The notes beneath the pieces are model-generated. The model was not told the origin of the DNA and made no database searches. It saw only the letters and a program-made list of their open reading frames with translations. Of a DNA stretch of 56,444 nt, positions 33,987-43,794 are shown one piece after another; position 1 is the first letter of the stretch, and each line of letters begins with the position of its first letter. The stretch spans positions 1-56,444 of the forward strand of contig CAJUBZ010000007.1 of assembly GCA_910584795.1 (NCBI GenBank). The letters are read 5' to 3'. The position numbers and the translations under genes are program-made. The stretch is from an uncultured Eubacterium sp. (GTDB taxonomy: Bacteria > Bacillota > Clostridia > Lachnospirales > Lachnospiraceae).

Positions 33987-35075
33987 ATGATTTCAAATCA
34001 GATTTTACAAAATACAATCGAAGGGATAAAAAGTATATCCAGAGTAGATTTACACGTGGCAGATACTGATGGGAAAATTGTTGCCACAACATCACAGGCA
34101 GGAGACCAGTTTGGACATGCAATTATGTCTTTTGTGGCATCTCCGGCAGATAGTCAGTCGGTTCAGGGATATCAGTTTTTTAAAGTATATGATGAAAATC
34201 AGTTAGAGCTGATACTGATTGCTCAGGGAAGCAGCGATGATGTTTTTATGGTTGGTAAAATGGCGGCATTCCAGATTCAGAATCTGTTAGTTGCATATAA
34301 AGAACGGTATGATAAGGATAACTTTATTAAAAACCTTTTATTGGATAATCTTCTCCTTGTAGATATATATAATCGAGCAAAAAAATTGCATGTTGATGTG
34401 GATGCCAGAAGATGTGTCTGCATTATTGAGACAAAAAATGAAAAAGACAGTGTGGCATTGGAGACTATCCGTACATTGTTTGCAGGTCAGAAGAGAGACT
34501 TTATCACAGCAGTGGATGAAAAGAGTATTATCCTTGTAAAAGAATTAGATGAAAAGCAGGGATATGAAGAGGTAGAGCATATTGCAAATACGATTGTTGA
34601 TATGTTGAATACCGAGGCTATGGTAAAGGCAAATATTGCTTATGGAACAATTGTCAAGGAGATTAAGGAAGTCTCTCGTTCTTACAAAGAAGCCAGGATG
34701 GCATTAGATGTTGGGAAGATTTTCTTTAGTACAAAGAATGTAATTGCCTACAATAATTTAGGCATTGGACGTTTGATTTACCAGCTTCCAATTCCTCTTT
34801 GCAAGATGTTTATTAAGGAGATTTTTGATGGAAAATCTCCAGATGAATTTGATGAGGAGACTCTTGCCACAATTAATAAATTTTTTGAAAACAGCTTGAA
34901 TGTTTCTGAAACTTCAAGACAATTATATATACACAGAAATACGTTGGTATACAGACTGGACAAGCTTCAAAAAAGTACCGGTCTTGACCTAAGAGTATTT
35001 GAAGATGCTATCACATTTAAGATTGCATTAATGGTTGTGAAGTATATGAAATATATGGAAAATACTGAGTTTTAA
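33987..35075 (+). CDS. CdaR/PucR-family transcriptional regulator
   Basis: Encodes 362 residues. N-terminal part (1-130) resembles the sugar-diacid recognition domain (MISNQILQNTIEGIKSISR, VATTS). The middle (about 140-270) is a degenerate GGDEF-like domain typical of this family. The C-terminal PucR-type helix-turn-helix (about 300-355) has LNVSETSRQLYIHRNTLVYRL, a strong match. Members control catabolism of sugar diacids or glycerate. Its targets are not next to it: upstream are structured repeats, downstream ftsE. SD AAGGAG with good spacing. Confidence 0.88.
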   Translation: MISNQILQNTIEGIKSISRVDLHVADTDGKIVATTSQAGDQFGHAIMSFVASPADSQSVQGYQFFKVYDENQLELILIAQGSSDDVFMVGKMAAFQIQNLLVAYKERYDKDNFIKNLLLDNLLLVDIYNRAKKLHVDVDARRCVCIIETKNEKDSVALETIRTLFAGQKRDFITAVDEKSIILVKELDEKQGYEEVEHIANTIVDMLNTEAMVKANIAYGTIVKEIKEVSRSYKEARMALDVGKIFFSTKNVIAYNNLGIGRLIYQLPIPLCKMFIKEIFDGKSPDEFDEETLATINKFFENSLNVSETSRQLYIHRNTLVYRLDKLQKSTGLDLRVFEDAITFKIALMVVKYMKYMENTEF

Positions 35076-35083
35076 AAGTTCAT

Positions 35084-35116
35084 AAAAGTGAGAAGCCTGA
35101 TATGCTTTTCACTTTT
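35084..35116 (+). terminator. Possible terminator before ftsE
   Basis: AAAAGTGA (35084-35091) pairs with TCACTTTT (35109-35116), extended by AAGC/GCTT. The T-run is only the arm itself. Confidence 0.45.
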
Positions 35117-35139
35117 AGTGCGTGTTAAGGAGAGAACAA

Positions 35140-35811
35140 ATGATTCAAATAAAAGGTGTTAGTAAGTTCTATGGAAATGGAGCACCGGCCCTTAGTAATT
35201 TAAATCTCGATATTGAAGAAGGCGAGTTTGTATTTATTGTTGGTGCCAGTGGTTCAGGAAAATCTACATTTATTAAATTACTTTTAAAAGAGCTAAATCC
35301 TACAGAAGGAACAATTATTGTAAATGACACAAAACTGTCAAAGTTAAAATCCAGAGGTGTTGCAAAATACCGCAGAAATATCGGCGTGGTATTTCAGGAT
35401 TTCAGATTGTTACAGGATAGAGACGTGTATTCCAATATTGCGTTTGCACAACGGGTTATTGGGGCTTCCCAAAAAGAAATTAAGAAAAATGTTGCAAGGG
35501 TTCTGTCTCTTGTAGGTTTGTCTGAGAAGTACCGTTCTAATCCAAACGAATTATCCGGCGGTGAGCAGCAGAGAGTGGCTCTTGCCAGAGCATTAGTTAA
35601 TAAACCGGATATCTTATTGGCCGATGAGCCGACAGGAAATCTGGATCCTGAAAATTCATGGGAAATTATGAAGTTATTAGATAAAGTAAATAGTCAGGGC
35701 ACTACCGTTATTGTTGTTACACATAACATGGAGATTGTGGAAGCAATGCAGAAGCGTGTGATTACAATGAAAAAAGGTGTAAAAGTCAGCGACAGTAAGG
35801 TGGTGGAATAA
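35140..35811 (+). CDS. ftsE: Cell division ATPase FtsE
   Basis: ATG 35140 (SD AAGGAGAG) is preferred over a GTG at 35122. Encodes 223 residues. Walker A GASGSGKST, signature LSGGEQQR, Walker B ILLADEPTGNLDPE, the FtsE pattern. FtsE works with FtsX to switch on peptidoglycan hydrolases at the septum. The stop codon is directly followed by the ftsX start (no gap), and a secreted M23 protein follows ftsX, so the three are one operon. Confidence 0.95.
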   Translation: MIQIKGVSKFYGNGAPALSNLNLDIEEGEFVFIVGASGSGKSTFIKLLLKELNPTEGTIIVNDTKLSKLKSRGVAKYRRNIGVVFQDFRLLQDRDVYSNIAFAQRVIGASQKEIKKNVARVLSLVGLSEKYRSNPNELSGGEQQRVALARALVNKPDILLADEPTGNLDPENSWEIMKLLDKVNSQGTTVIVVTHNMEIVEAMQKRVITMKKGVKVSDSKVVE

Positions 35812-36720
35812 ATGAATGCGAGAACGACAGGGTATTGTATTAACCAGGGACTGGTAAATATTAAGAGAAATAAGTTATTCTCAATAGCATCAATCGGCAC
35901 GATTGCTGCCTGCATTTTTTTGATTGGTATTATCTTCTCTATTATTATCAATGTAAATTTTATGGAAAAGCAGGTGGAACAAAATCTTGGTGTAACAGTG
36001 TTTTTTGATAAAGGACTCAGCCAGGAAGGAATTGATGCTATTGGAGAAGTTATCAAGGCTGATAAAAGAGTAGATAAATTTGAATATACTTCAGCGGATG
36101 ATGCATGGAATTCATTTCAGAAGAGTTATTTCGCAGAAGATCCGGATTTGGCAAAAGCATTCACGAATGACAATCCGTTAGCAAACTCAGCATCCTATAC
36201 AGTATTCTTAAAGAATATTCAGGATCAGGATGCTTTTGTGAAAAGTATTTCCGCTGTACAGGGAGTCAGAAAGGTTAAACATTCTGAACAGGCAAAGGAG
36301 ACGCTCAGCAAAGTATCAAGACTTTTGGGATATGTTTCTGTGGCATTGATTGTAATATTACTGGGTGTGGGAATTTTCCTTATAAGCAATACAGTTATGA
36401 TTGGTATTTCTGTAAGAAGGCATGAGATAAAAATTATGAAACTGATCGGTTCAACCAATAGTTTTGTAAGAGCACCATTTATTATAGAGGGTGTGATTAT
36501 TGGTCTGGTTGGTTCAATGATTCCACTGGTTATTTTAAGACTGGTATATGGTAAGGCAATTGCTTTTATCATGTCGAAGTTTGGTGTTATGGCAAGTTCT
36601 ATAAGTTTTGCATCGGTCAGTGATATCTTTGTGATACTTGTACCAATGGGACTTGGAATTGGAGCCGGAATCGGACTGATTGGTTCGATACTTTCTATTA
36701 GAAAACACTTAAAGGTATAA
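35812..36720 (+). CDS. ftsX: Cell division permease-like protein FtsX
   Basis: Encodes 302 residues with four membrane segments: about 25-48, and three in the last third (about 175-198, 222-245, 268-292). A large extracellular loop (about 50-165) contains the region that binds the hydrolase partner in known systems. It begins on the base after the ftsE stop and its own TAA overlaps a downstream ATG. Together with FtsE it transmits a division signal to the next gene product. Confidence 0.94.
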   Translation: MNARTTGYCINQGLVNIKRNKLFSIASIGTIAACIFLIGIIFSIIINVNFMEKQVEQNLGVTVFFDKGLSQEGIDAIGEVIKADKRVDKFEYTSADDAWNSFQKSYFAEDPDLAKAFTNDNPLANSASYTVFLKNIQDQDAFVKSISAVQGVRKVKHSEQAKETLSKVSRLLGYVSVALIVILLGVGIFLISNTVMIGISVRRHEIKIMKLIGSTNSFVRAPFIIEGVIIGLVGSMIPLVILRLVYGKAIAFIMSKFGVMASSISFASVSDIFVILVPMGLGIGAGIGLIGSILSIRKHLKV

Positions 36721-36734
36721 TGGAGGAGAGGCAG

Positions 36735-37949
36735 ATGAAAAGAATAACGAAGATATTTAGTCTACTGCTATCAGTGATTTTAGTTTTATCAATGACATTT
36801 ACAGCATTTGGAGATGTTGCCGGAGAAAAAGGCAAGCTCTCGGATTTAAAAAATAAAAAACAGCAGAATGCAGCCAAACAGCAGGAGTTAGAGGCTTCAA
36901 AAGCGAAAGCTGAGGCCTATATTGAAGAAGTAGATAGAAAGTTAACTAACTTATCTACAGATATCTATAACACAGGAAAAAAACTGGAGCAGACGCAGGA
37001 TAAGATAAAAAAGACAGAAGTAAAATTGAAGGCGGCACAGGAGAGTGTTACTGTACAGTATGCAGATATGAAATTAAGAATTCAGTATATGTATGAAAAT
37101 GGTGATACACAGTTATTAGATTTAATTTTAAATTCATCTAGTATTACAGAATTTTTAAATAAGGCAGAATACATAACAGAATTATCGCAGTATGACAGAA
37201 AGATGCTTACGAAGCTGAAAGATACCAGAAAAGAAATTGCTGATTCTAAAACAGTATTGGAAAAAGAAGAGAAGAATCTGGTTACCATGCAGGCAAAGCA
37301 GAAAAAAGATCAGGCAGATTTAGAAAATACAGTTGCTTCGAAACAGAAAGAACTGTCAGGATATGAAGAATTACTTCATGCTAACGAGGCTTCAGCAGAG
37401 GCTTTGAACAGAGAGATTAAGGCACAGGAGCAGAAGGTCGCTGATGCAATTAATGCGATGACAGAACCTCCGACACAGGCGCCAACACAGGCACCGGCAC
37501 CGGCGGGAGGCAATGATACACCAAAGACACCTGCGGTGAATCCGGGACATTCCAGTGGATGGATTTATCCGGTTCCGGGGCATACATCTGTGTCATCGAA
37601 TTATGGATATAGAAAAGATCCATTCTCAGGAGCATCATCATTCCATAATGGAATTGATTTTCCGGCGCCGGGAGGAACACCGATTGTAGCGGTAGCTGAT
37701 GGTACGGTTGTCTGGGCGAACTATAATGCCACCGCAGGAAACTGGACTGGAATCAGGCATTCTAATGGAGTTACATCTGTTTATATGCACCAGTCATCTA
37801 TTCTTGTGAGTGTGGGACAGCATGTAAGTCAGGGACAGACGATTGGTCTGGTAGGAACGACAGGTTCTTCTACAGGAAATCATCTGCATCTGGGTGCAAC
37901 ATCGGGATCTACTCCGGGCAACTGGGTGAATCCTTGGTCATATTTTTAG
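36735..37949 (+). CDS. PcsB/EnvC-like secreted M23 peptidase with coiled coil
   Basis: ATG 36735 has GGAGG upstream; the ATG at 36720 overlapping the ftsX stop is less likely. Encodes 404 residues. Signal peptide about 1-25, long coiled coil (about 28-240, rich in K, E, Q), Pro/Ala/Thr linker (about 243-270), then an M23 (LytM) domain (about 278-404) with ligands in HNGIDF and HLHLG intact. The layout matches FtsX-controlled hydrolases of Gram-positives. Some relatives use a CHAP domain instead; here it is M23. An active enzyme is likely. Confidence 0.92.
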   Translation: MKRITKIFSLLLSVILVLSMTFTAFGDVAGEKGKLSDLKNKKQQNAAKQQELEASKAKAEAYIEEVDRKLTNLSTDIYNTGKKLEQTQDKIKKTEVKLKAAQESVTVQYADMKLRIQYMYENGDTQLLDLILNSSSITEFLNKAEYITELSQYDRKMLTKLKDTRKEIADSKTVLEKEEKNLVTMQAKQKKDQADLENTVASKQKELSGYEELLHANEASAEALNREIKAQEQKVADAINAMTEPPTQAPTQAPAPAGGNDTPKTPAVNPGHSSGWIYPVPGHTSVSSNYGYRKDPFSGASSFHNGIDFPAPGGTPIVAVADGTVVWANYNATAGNWTGIRHSNGVTSVYMHQSSILVSVGQHVSQGQTIGLVGTTGSSTGNHLHLGATSGSTPGNWVNPWSYF

Positions 37950-38004
37950 AAAATAAGAATAATATTAAGCAGAGTGTCAGCAGTGCAGACTTAGAGAGGA
38001 TGAG

Positions 38005-38040
38005 GAATGAAAGAATATTTTCATTCTTCATTCTTTGTAT
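38005..38040 (+). terminator. Hairpin between the M23 and CtpA-type genes
   Basis: GAATGAA-A-GAAT pairs with ATTC-TTCATTC (one bulged A), followed by TTTG. Weak terminator or processing site. Confidence 0.4.
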
Positions 38041-38088
38041 AGACAATGTGCCAAGGTAATAATAAAAAGAAGAAAAGGAAGAGTGATT

Positions 38089-39264
38089 GTGCAGAAAAAG
38101 AATAGAAGTGGATTTGTTCCAGGGTTTTTGATAGGAATGCTGGCTATGCTTATAATGGCTGGAGGAATTGTTGCAGGTATTTATTTTTCAAATATTGATA
38201 TGATTTCTTCAAAGAACAGTGTAGCAGTTACTAAAGCAGAAAAAAAATTAAAGTCATTGGAACATGTAATACATAATTATTATTTGGAAGATGTGAATCA
38301 GGATCATCTTGTGGAAGGTCTGTATAAAGGATTGTTTGCGGGAATTGGGGATCCGTATTCTGTTTATTATACGAAAGAAGAGTATGAGGAATTGATGCAG
38401 GCTACTTCAGGAAAGTATTATGGAATCGGGGCGTTGGTTTCTCAGGATATGAGAACAGGGCTTATTACTATTTCTAAAGTATTTCAGGGGGCACCCGCGG
38501 ATAAGGCAGGAATGAAGGCAGAGGATGCTATTTATAAGGTTGATGATAAAAGTATTGATGGAAAAGAAGTAGATAAAGTAGTTGCAATGATGAAGGGAGA
38601 AAAGGGAACACAGGTAAAGGTAACGGTATACCGCCCTTCAGAGAAAAAATATATCGATTTGATGATTACAAGAGATGAAGTGAAAGTTCCAACTGTCGAG
38701 AGCAAGATGTTGAATAAAGAGATTGGATATATACAGATTACAGAGTTTGACGAAGTGACAGGTGAGCAGTTCACGAAGGCTGTAAATCAGTTAAAAAAGC
38801 AGGGTATGAAAAAGGTTGTATTTGATGTGAGAGATAATCCGGGTGGTTCGTACGCAACTGTTTGTGATATATTAGATGAAATTCTTCCGGCTGGAACGTT
38901 GGTTTATACGAAGGATAAGTATGGGAAAGAGGAAAGACAGGAGTCAGACCCGGAAAGTCTGAATATGCCGATGGTTGTATTACAAAATGAAGATAGTGCC
39001 AGTGCATCGGAGATTTTTGCAGGAGCAATTCAGGACTTTAAAGCAGGGAAAATTATGGGAACGCAGTCTTTTGGAAAAGGAATTGTTCAACAGATTATTC
39101 CGTTGGGTGATGGCTCAGCGGTGAAACTGACGGTAGAGAAGTATTACACACCAAGTGGGAAGAATATCCATGGCAAGGGGATTACACCTGACATTAAGGT
39201 AGAACAGGGAGAAGATGAAAAGAAAGATCTTCAGCTTGAAAAAGCAATAGAAGAGTTGAAATAA
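38089..39264 (+). CDS. CtpA-type S41 C-terminal processing protease
   Basis: Start chosen as GTG 38089 (SD AAAGGAA); GTG 38083 is a close alternative. Encodes 391 residues. One N-terminal membrane segment (about 10-32), PDZ domain (about 100-180, GIGALVSQDMRTG, KVDDKSIDGKEVDKVV), and S41 domain with Ser nucleophile in SASEIFA and Lys in SFGKGIVQ. Membrane-bound, facing outwards. Such proteases trim envelope proteins; it follows the M23 hydrolase gene, so it may control its level, but a hairpin separates them. Confidence 0.92.
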   Translation: MQKKNRSGFVPGFLIGMLAMLIMAGGIVAGIYFSNIDMISSKNSVAVTKAEKKLKSLEHVIHNYYLEDVNQDHLVEGLYKGLFAGIGDPYSVYYTKEEYEELMQATSGKYYGIGALVSQDMRTGLITISKVFQGAPADKAGMKAEDAIYKVDDKSIDGKEVDKVVAMMKGEKGTQVKVTVYRPSEKKYIDLMITRDEVKVPTVESKMLNKEIGYIQITEFDEVTGEQFTKAVNQLKKQGMKKVVFDVRDNPGGSYATVCDILDEILPAGTLVYTKDKYGKEERQESDPESLNMPMVVLQNEDSASASEIFAGAIQDFKAGKIMGTQSFGKGIVQQIIPLGDGSAVKLTVEKYYTPSGKNIHGKGITPDIKVEQGEDEKKDLQLEKAIEELK

Positions 39265-39332
39265 AATTTAGTATGGATATTTGAGGCTGGAAAGTTTTGA
39301 AGGTAAGTTGTTCACGAAAGGTAAGGTGAAAC

Positions 39333-39677
39333 ATGAAGTTATTAACATTAATTTTGAAGCAGACGGAATTAATCAGCGAATTAAATGATGAGTTGAAAAA
39401 AATCGGTGTGCATCACGGAACAATCATCGATGCAAAGAGTATGACGAAAGGATTAAGTGCCTGGTCAGACGATTCCATTATTATTGGAGGTTTTTTGAGA
39501 CGTGCCAAAAATTTTGAATATAATGAAGAGTGCAAAGTTCTGTTGTTTATCTTAAAAGATGAATTGCTGAAAGAGGCCGAAAAGGTGATTGAGAATGTTA
39601 TCGGAGATATTAATAAACCGGGAACGGGAGTTATGTTTACTGTTCCAATAGATTTTGCGGAGGGGCTTGGAGAATAA
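39333..39677 (+). CDS. Small PII-like protein linked to a cation antiporter
   Basis: Encodes 114 residues. Ferredoxin-like alternation and the layout of PII-like proteins: MKLLTLILKQTELISEL, a loop around 38-60 with KGLSAWSDDSIIIGG, KVLLFILKDELLKEAEKVI and a C-terminal PGTGVMFTVPID. It lacks the typical PII T-loop and ATP-loop motifs. It ends one base before the antiporter start, so translation is coupled. PII-like proteins often regulate an adjacent transporter, so it probably controls the antiporter. Ligand unknown. Confidence 0.65.
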   Translation: MKLLTLILKQTELISELNDELKKIGVHHGTIIDAKSMTKGLSAWSDDSIIIGGFLRRAKNFEYNEECKVLLFILKDELLKEAEKVIENVIGDINKPGTGVMFTVPIDFAEGLGE

Positions 39678-39678
39678 G

Positions 39679-40881
39679 ATGGACGCGAAATATTTACTAT
39701 TGATATATTTGACAGTTGGTCTGTTTTTATGCCTGATAGCAGGCAAAATTGTAAAACAGTTTAAATTACCGAATGTCACAGGATACATTATTATGGGACT
39801 TTTGGCAGGACTTGTGCTTGGGACCCATCAGATGGAACAGTTTTTCGGACGGAATGTAGCAGAGGAAATGGTATCCAGGTTTGATGTTATCAAGGACTTG
39901 GCAACCGGATTTATCGCTTTCTCTATAGGTACAGAATTTGAATTTAAATATATTAGAAAACTGGGAAAATCACCGATTGTGATTGCATGCTTTGAGTCAG
40001 TAGGTGCAGTAATATTTGTTGCTTTGGGAATTTTTGCAGTAACAGGAAATATTCAGCTTGCACTAATTATGGGAGCGATTGCAGCGGCAACAGATCCGGC
40101 AGCGACGATATTGGTTGCCAGACAGTATAAGGCGAATGGTATTGTCACAAAGACTTTGATACCGGTTGTTGCTATTGATGATGCGACTGCGTTGATGTCC
40201 TATGGTATTTGTGTAGCGTTGGCAAGAACGCTCACAGGTCAGGTAAGCCTTATGACGTTTATTGAGCCGATTAAGGAAATATTTGGTTCGCTTGCCTTTG
40301 GCATTATTTTAGGAATTATTTTTGCTATATTAATTAAGTATTTTACAGGCAGAGGGAACAGACTTGCCATAACGATAGCGATGGTTTCTTTCTGTGTGGC
40401 AGTATCTCATATTGAGGTACTTAGTTTTTCACCACTGCTTGCATGTATGGCATTGAGTATTACTGTTGTGAATATATCCCATAACTGGGGACCGGTATTT
40501 GATCAGATGGACCGAATGACACCACCGTTGTTTATGTTGTTCTTTTTTGTGACAGGTGCAGGAATGGATATATCTATTCTGCCAAAGGTTGGCTTGATTG
40601 GAGTGGTTTACATCATTGTCAGAGTGATTGGTAAGATGCTTGGAGCGTTTATAGGAGGCAGGATATCTCATGCGGCTCCAGATGTTCAAAAATATCTGGG
40701 CATTGGATTGATTCCACAGGCAGGCGTGGCAATCGGACTGGCTATGATGTGTGGTTCGGTAGTTCCGGAATATGCAAATGAAATTACAGCTGTGGTCGTA
40801 TGTGGAACAATTATATATGAATTAGTTGGGCCGATATTGACAAAGGTGATGCTCGTAAAAATTGGAGAGATTAAAGCATAG
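39679..40881 (+). CDS. CPA2-family cation/proton antiporter
   Basis: ATG 39679 is preferred to a TTG at 39655, which overlaps the preceding gene. Encodes 400 residues with 11-13 membrane segments and no cytosolic RCK/TrkA domain. Family motifs are visible: KLPNVTGYIIMGLLAG near the start, GAIAAATDPAATILVARQY and VVAIDDATALMSYGI (the central Asp pair region). It exchanges Na+ or K+ for protons. The absence of a regulatory tail makes the coupled PII-like protein a natural regulator. Confidence 0.88.
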   Translation: MDAKYLLLIYLTVGLFLCLIAGKIVKQFKLPNVTGYIIMGLLAGLVLGTHQMEQFFGRNVAEEMVSRFDVIKDLATGFIAFSIGTEFEFKYIRKLGKSPIVIACFESVGAVIFVALGIFAVTGNIQLALIMGAIAAATDPAATILVARQYKANGIVTKTLIPVVAIDDATALMSYGICVALARTLTGQVSLMTFIEPIKEIFGSLAFGIILGIIFAILIKYFTGRGNRLAITIAMVSFCVAVSHIEVLSFSPLLACMALSITVVNISHNWGPVFDQMDRMTPPLFMLFFFVTGAGMDISILPKVGLIGVVYIIVRVIGKMLGAFIGGRISHAAPDVQKYLGIGLIPQAGVAIGLAMMCGSVVPEYANEITAVVVCGTIIYELVGPILTKVMLVKIGEIKA

Positions 40882-40947
40882 ATACAATTAGAGGTAAAGG
40901 ATTATTTTACGAGTGGATTTCGGATTTGCAAAGAAAAGGGACAGAAG

Positions 40948-41592
40948 ATGAAAAATAAGAAATATAAAAGAAACAGAAGAAAGAAAAATAAATTTAAGCC
41001 ATGGATGATTGCTATTGTAATTATAATAGTGCTGATAATATTAGGAGTATGGGGAAGAGGATATTTAGAAGATAAATTGCAAGTGCAAAATCTTGGTAAA
41101 ACAAAGTCTCCCCAGTGGATTGATAAGCAGATTATTGAAAAGGATGGAGTATCACGAAATGGAAAGAAATTAGATTGTGTAAAAGATATTGTCATTCATT
41201 ATGTAGGAAATCCGGGAAGCACTGCCCAGGGTAACCATGATTTTTATGTGAGTCCGCAGTCCAACGTAAGTTCTCACTTCGTTGTAGGACTGAAAGGTGA
41301 GATTATTCAGTGCATTCCTTTGAATGAAATGTCGGCAGCAAGTAACTGGAGAAATAATGATACGATTTCTATTGAGGTGTGTCATCCTGACGATAGTGGA
41401 AAATTTAATAAAAAAACGTATCAGTCTTTGGTGAAACTGGCAGCATGGCTTTTGGAGAGGTGTGACTTGAACGAGAAGCATATTATCAGACATTATGATA
41501 TTACAGGCAAAGAATGTCCACGTTATTATGTAAGGCATGAGGATAAGTGGGAAGAGTTCAAAGATGATGTGAAAAAATATAGAGAAAAATAA
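40948..41592 (+). CDS. Membrane-anchored PGRP-type N-acetylmuramoyl-L-alanine amidase
   Basis: Encodes 214 residues. A very basic start and one membrane segment (about 20-40) face the domain outward. Amidase_2 domain about 65-205: zinc ligand in IVIHYVGNPG, then SHFVVGLKGEIIQCIP, TISIEVCHPD and the second His in IIRHYDITGKECPRYY. It cuts the amide between muramic acid and the stem peptide. It belongs to the dispersed wall-hydrolase set here. A terminator follows. Confidence 0.9.
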   Translation: MKNKKYKRNRRKKNKFKPWMIAIVIIIVLIILGVWGRGYLEDKLQVQNLGKTKSPQWIDKQIIEKDGVSRNGKKLDCVKDIVIHYVGNPGSTAQGNHDFYVSPQSNVSSHFVVGLKGEIIQCIPLNEMSAASNWRNNDTISIEVCHPDDSGKFNKKTYQSLVKLAAWLLERCDLNEKHIIRHYDITGKECPRYYVRHEDKWEEFKDDVKKYREK

Positions 41593-41603
41593 AGAAACGA
41601 GAC

Positions 41604-41647
41604 AGCCGAGTAGTTTTTGAAAAGGAAATTACCTCGGCTTTTTTATT
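41604..41647 (+). terminator. Terminator after the amidase gene
   Basis: AGCCGAG (41604-41610) pairs with CTCGGCT (41633-41639), then eight T. Confidence 0.85.
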
Positions 41648-41814
41648 ATACTGAATTTTATATGAAATAAAAGTAAATAATGAGTAATAGGAACACTAAA
41701 AAAGAACGTTTGTTCTAATTTTGCTATACATTTATATTTTTATATGGTAAAATAGTTTGAGATTTACAATGAGTTTATTATGAGATATCTTTTTGTGGAA
41801 ACGGAGGTATTGAT

Positions 41815-43794
41815 GTGAATAGTTTTAAATTACATTCAGAATATAAGCCGACCGGAGATCAGCCGCAAGCGATACAGGAACTTGTGGAAGGTTTTCAGAA
41901 TGGTAATCAGTTTCAGACATTATTGGGTGTTACCGGCTCAGGTAAGACTTTTACGATGGCAAATGTTATTGAACAATTAAATAAACCAACGTTGATTATT
42001 GCGCATAATAAGACATTGGCAGCACAGCTTTATGGTGAGTTTAAGGAGTTTTTTCCTGAAAATGCAGTAGAGTATTTTGTGTCCTATTATGATTATTATC
42101 AGCCGGAAGCATATGTACCAAGTACTGATACGTATATCGAGAAGGACTCGGCTATTAATGACGAGATTGATAAACTGCGTCACTCAGCTACGATGGCGCT
42201 GATGGAGCGAAAAGACGTTATTATTGTATCTTCGGTTTCCTGCATTTATGGACTGGGTGACCCGATAGATTATAAGAATATGGTGGTTTCATTACGCCCG
42301 GGTACGATAAGGGACAGAGATGATATTATTCATAAGTTGATAGAGATACAATATGACAGAAATGATATGGACTTTAAGCGTGGCACATTCAGAGTACGCG
42401 GAGAAAATTTAGAGGTTTTTCCTGCATCTTATACTGACAGTGCTGTTCGAATCGAGTTCTTTGATGATGAGATAGAGCGAATTACAGAGATTGATTCGCT
42501 GACGGGAGAGGTTCGTCATGAGTTGGAGCATGTGGCGATATTTCCGAATTCCCATTATGTGGTGGCACCAGAGAAGATGGAGCGTGCAATAAAGGATATT
42601 GAAAAGGAACTGGCAGAGCAGGTGTCATACTTTAAGTCTGAGGACAAGCTGATAGAGGCTCAGCGTATTGCAGAGCGCACGAACTTTGACATGGAGATGC
42701 TGAGAGAGACTGGAATATGCTCCGGGATAGAAAATTATTCGAGGCATATGGCAGGACTGGAGCCGGGAGCGACACCGCATACATTGATAGAATATTTTGG
42801 AGATGATTTTCTGATTATCGTAGATGAAAGCCATATTACAATACCACAGGTGCGTGGGATGTATAATGGAGACCAGTCAAGAAAGGGTACACTGGTAGAC
42901 TTTGGATTCCGACTGCCTTCTGCGAAGGATAACCGACCTTTAAAGTTCGAAGAGTTTGAGGGAATGATAGATCAGATGCTTTTTGTGTCTGCAACTCCGA
43001 ATGTTTATGAGAACGAGCATGAACTGCTCAGGACAGAACAGATTATCAGACCGACAGGGCTATTAGATCCGGAGATTAGTGTACGCCCGATAGAGGGGCA
43101 GATTGATGATTTGATTTCAGAGATTAATAAAGAAGTAGAAAAGAAGAATAAGGTGCTGGTTACGACACTGACGAAACGTATGGCAGAGGATTTGACAGAC
43201 TATATGCGGGATGTTGGTATCAGAGTCAAGTATCTTCATTCGGATATCGATACATTGGAGCGTACGGAGATTATTCGTGATATGCGCCTGGATGTGTTTG
43301 ATGTGCTAGTGGGTATTAATTTACTTCGAGAGGGACTGGACATTCCTGAGATTAGTCTGGTAGCAATACTCGATGCAGATAAGGAAGGTTTTCTGCGTTC
43401 AGAGACATCGTTAATTCAGACAATTGGACGAGCTGCCAGAAATTCTGAGGGACATGTCGTTATGTATGCTGATAATATTACGGACTCTATGGACAGGGCG
43501 ATTTCTGAGACGAACCGTCGTCGCGAGATTCAGCAGAAATATAATGAGGAACATGGTATTACACCGACCACAATTAAGAAGGCAGTTAGGGAGCTTATCA
43601 GTATTTCTAAAGAAGTTGATAAGAAGATTTCTGATATTGAAAAAGATCCTGAGTCCATGGACGCAAAAGAGCTTAAGAAGTTGATTGAAAAAGTTGAGAA
43701 GCGTATGCAGAAAGCGGCAGCAGAGCTTGACTTTGAGACGGCGATTGAGATGCGTGAGCGCCTTGCTGAGTTAAAGTTAATGTATCATTCTTAA
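41815..43794 (+). CDS. uvrB: Excinuclease ABC subunit B
   Basis: GTG start at 41815, placed 6-7 bases after GGAGGT; the ATG at 41812 would hit an immediate stop. Encodes 659 residues, the usual UvrB length. Walker A GVTGSGKTFT, beta-hairpin region YYDYYQPEAYVPSTDTYIEK, DESH box, helicase motif VI QTIGRAARN and C-terminal UVR motif (AAAELDFETAIEMRERLAEL). It verifies damage in nucleotide excision repair together with UvrA, encoded next. The end of the gene forms one arm of a long inverted repeat. Confidence 0.98.
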   Translation: MNSFKLHSEYKPTGDQPQAIQELVEGFQNGNQFQTLLGVTGSGKTFTMANVIEQLNKPTLIIAHNKTLAAQLYGEFKEFFPENAVEYFVSYYDYYQPEAYVPSTDTYIEKDSAINDEIDKLRHSATMALMERKDVIIVSSVSCIYGLGDPIDYKNMVVSLRPGTIRDRDDIIHKLIEIQYDRNDMDFKRGTFRVRGENLEVFPASYTDSAVRIEFFDDEIERITEIDSLTGEVRHELEHVAIFPNSHYVVAPEKMERAIKDIEKELAEQVSYFKSEDKLIEAQRIAERTNFDMEMLRETGICSGIENYSRHMAGLEPGATPHTLIEYFGDDFLIIVDESHITIPQVRGMYNGDQSRKGTLVDFGFRLPSAKDNRPLKFEEFEGMIDQMLFVSATPNVYENEHELLRTEQIIRPTGLLDPEISVRPIEGQIDDLISEINKEVEKKNKVLVTTLTKRMAEDLTDYMRDVGIRVKYLHSDIDTLERTEIIRDMRLDVFDVLVGINLLREGLDIPEISLVAILDADKEGFLRSETSLIQTIGRAARNSEGHVVMYADNITDSMDRAISETNRRREIQQKYNEEHGITPTTIKKAVRELISISKEVDKKISDIEKDPESMDAKELKKLIEKVEKRMQKAAAELDFETAIEMRERLAELKLMYHS

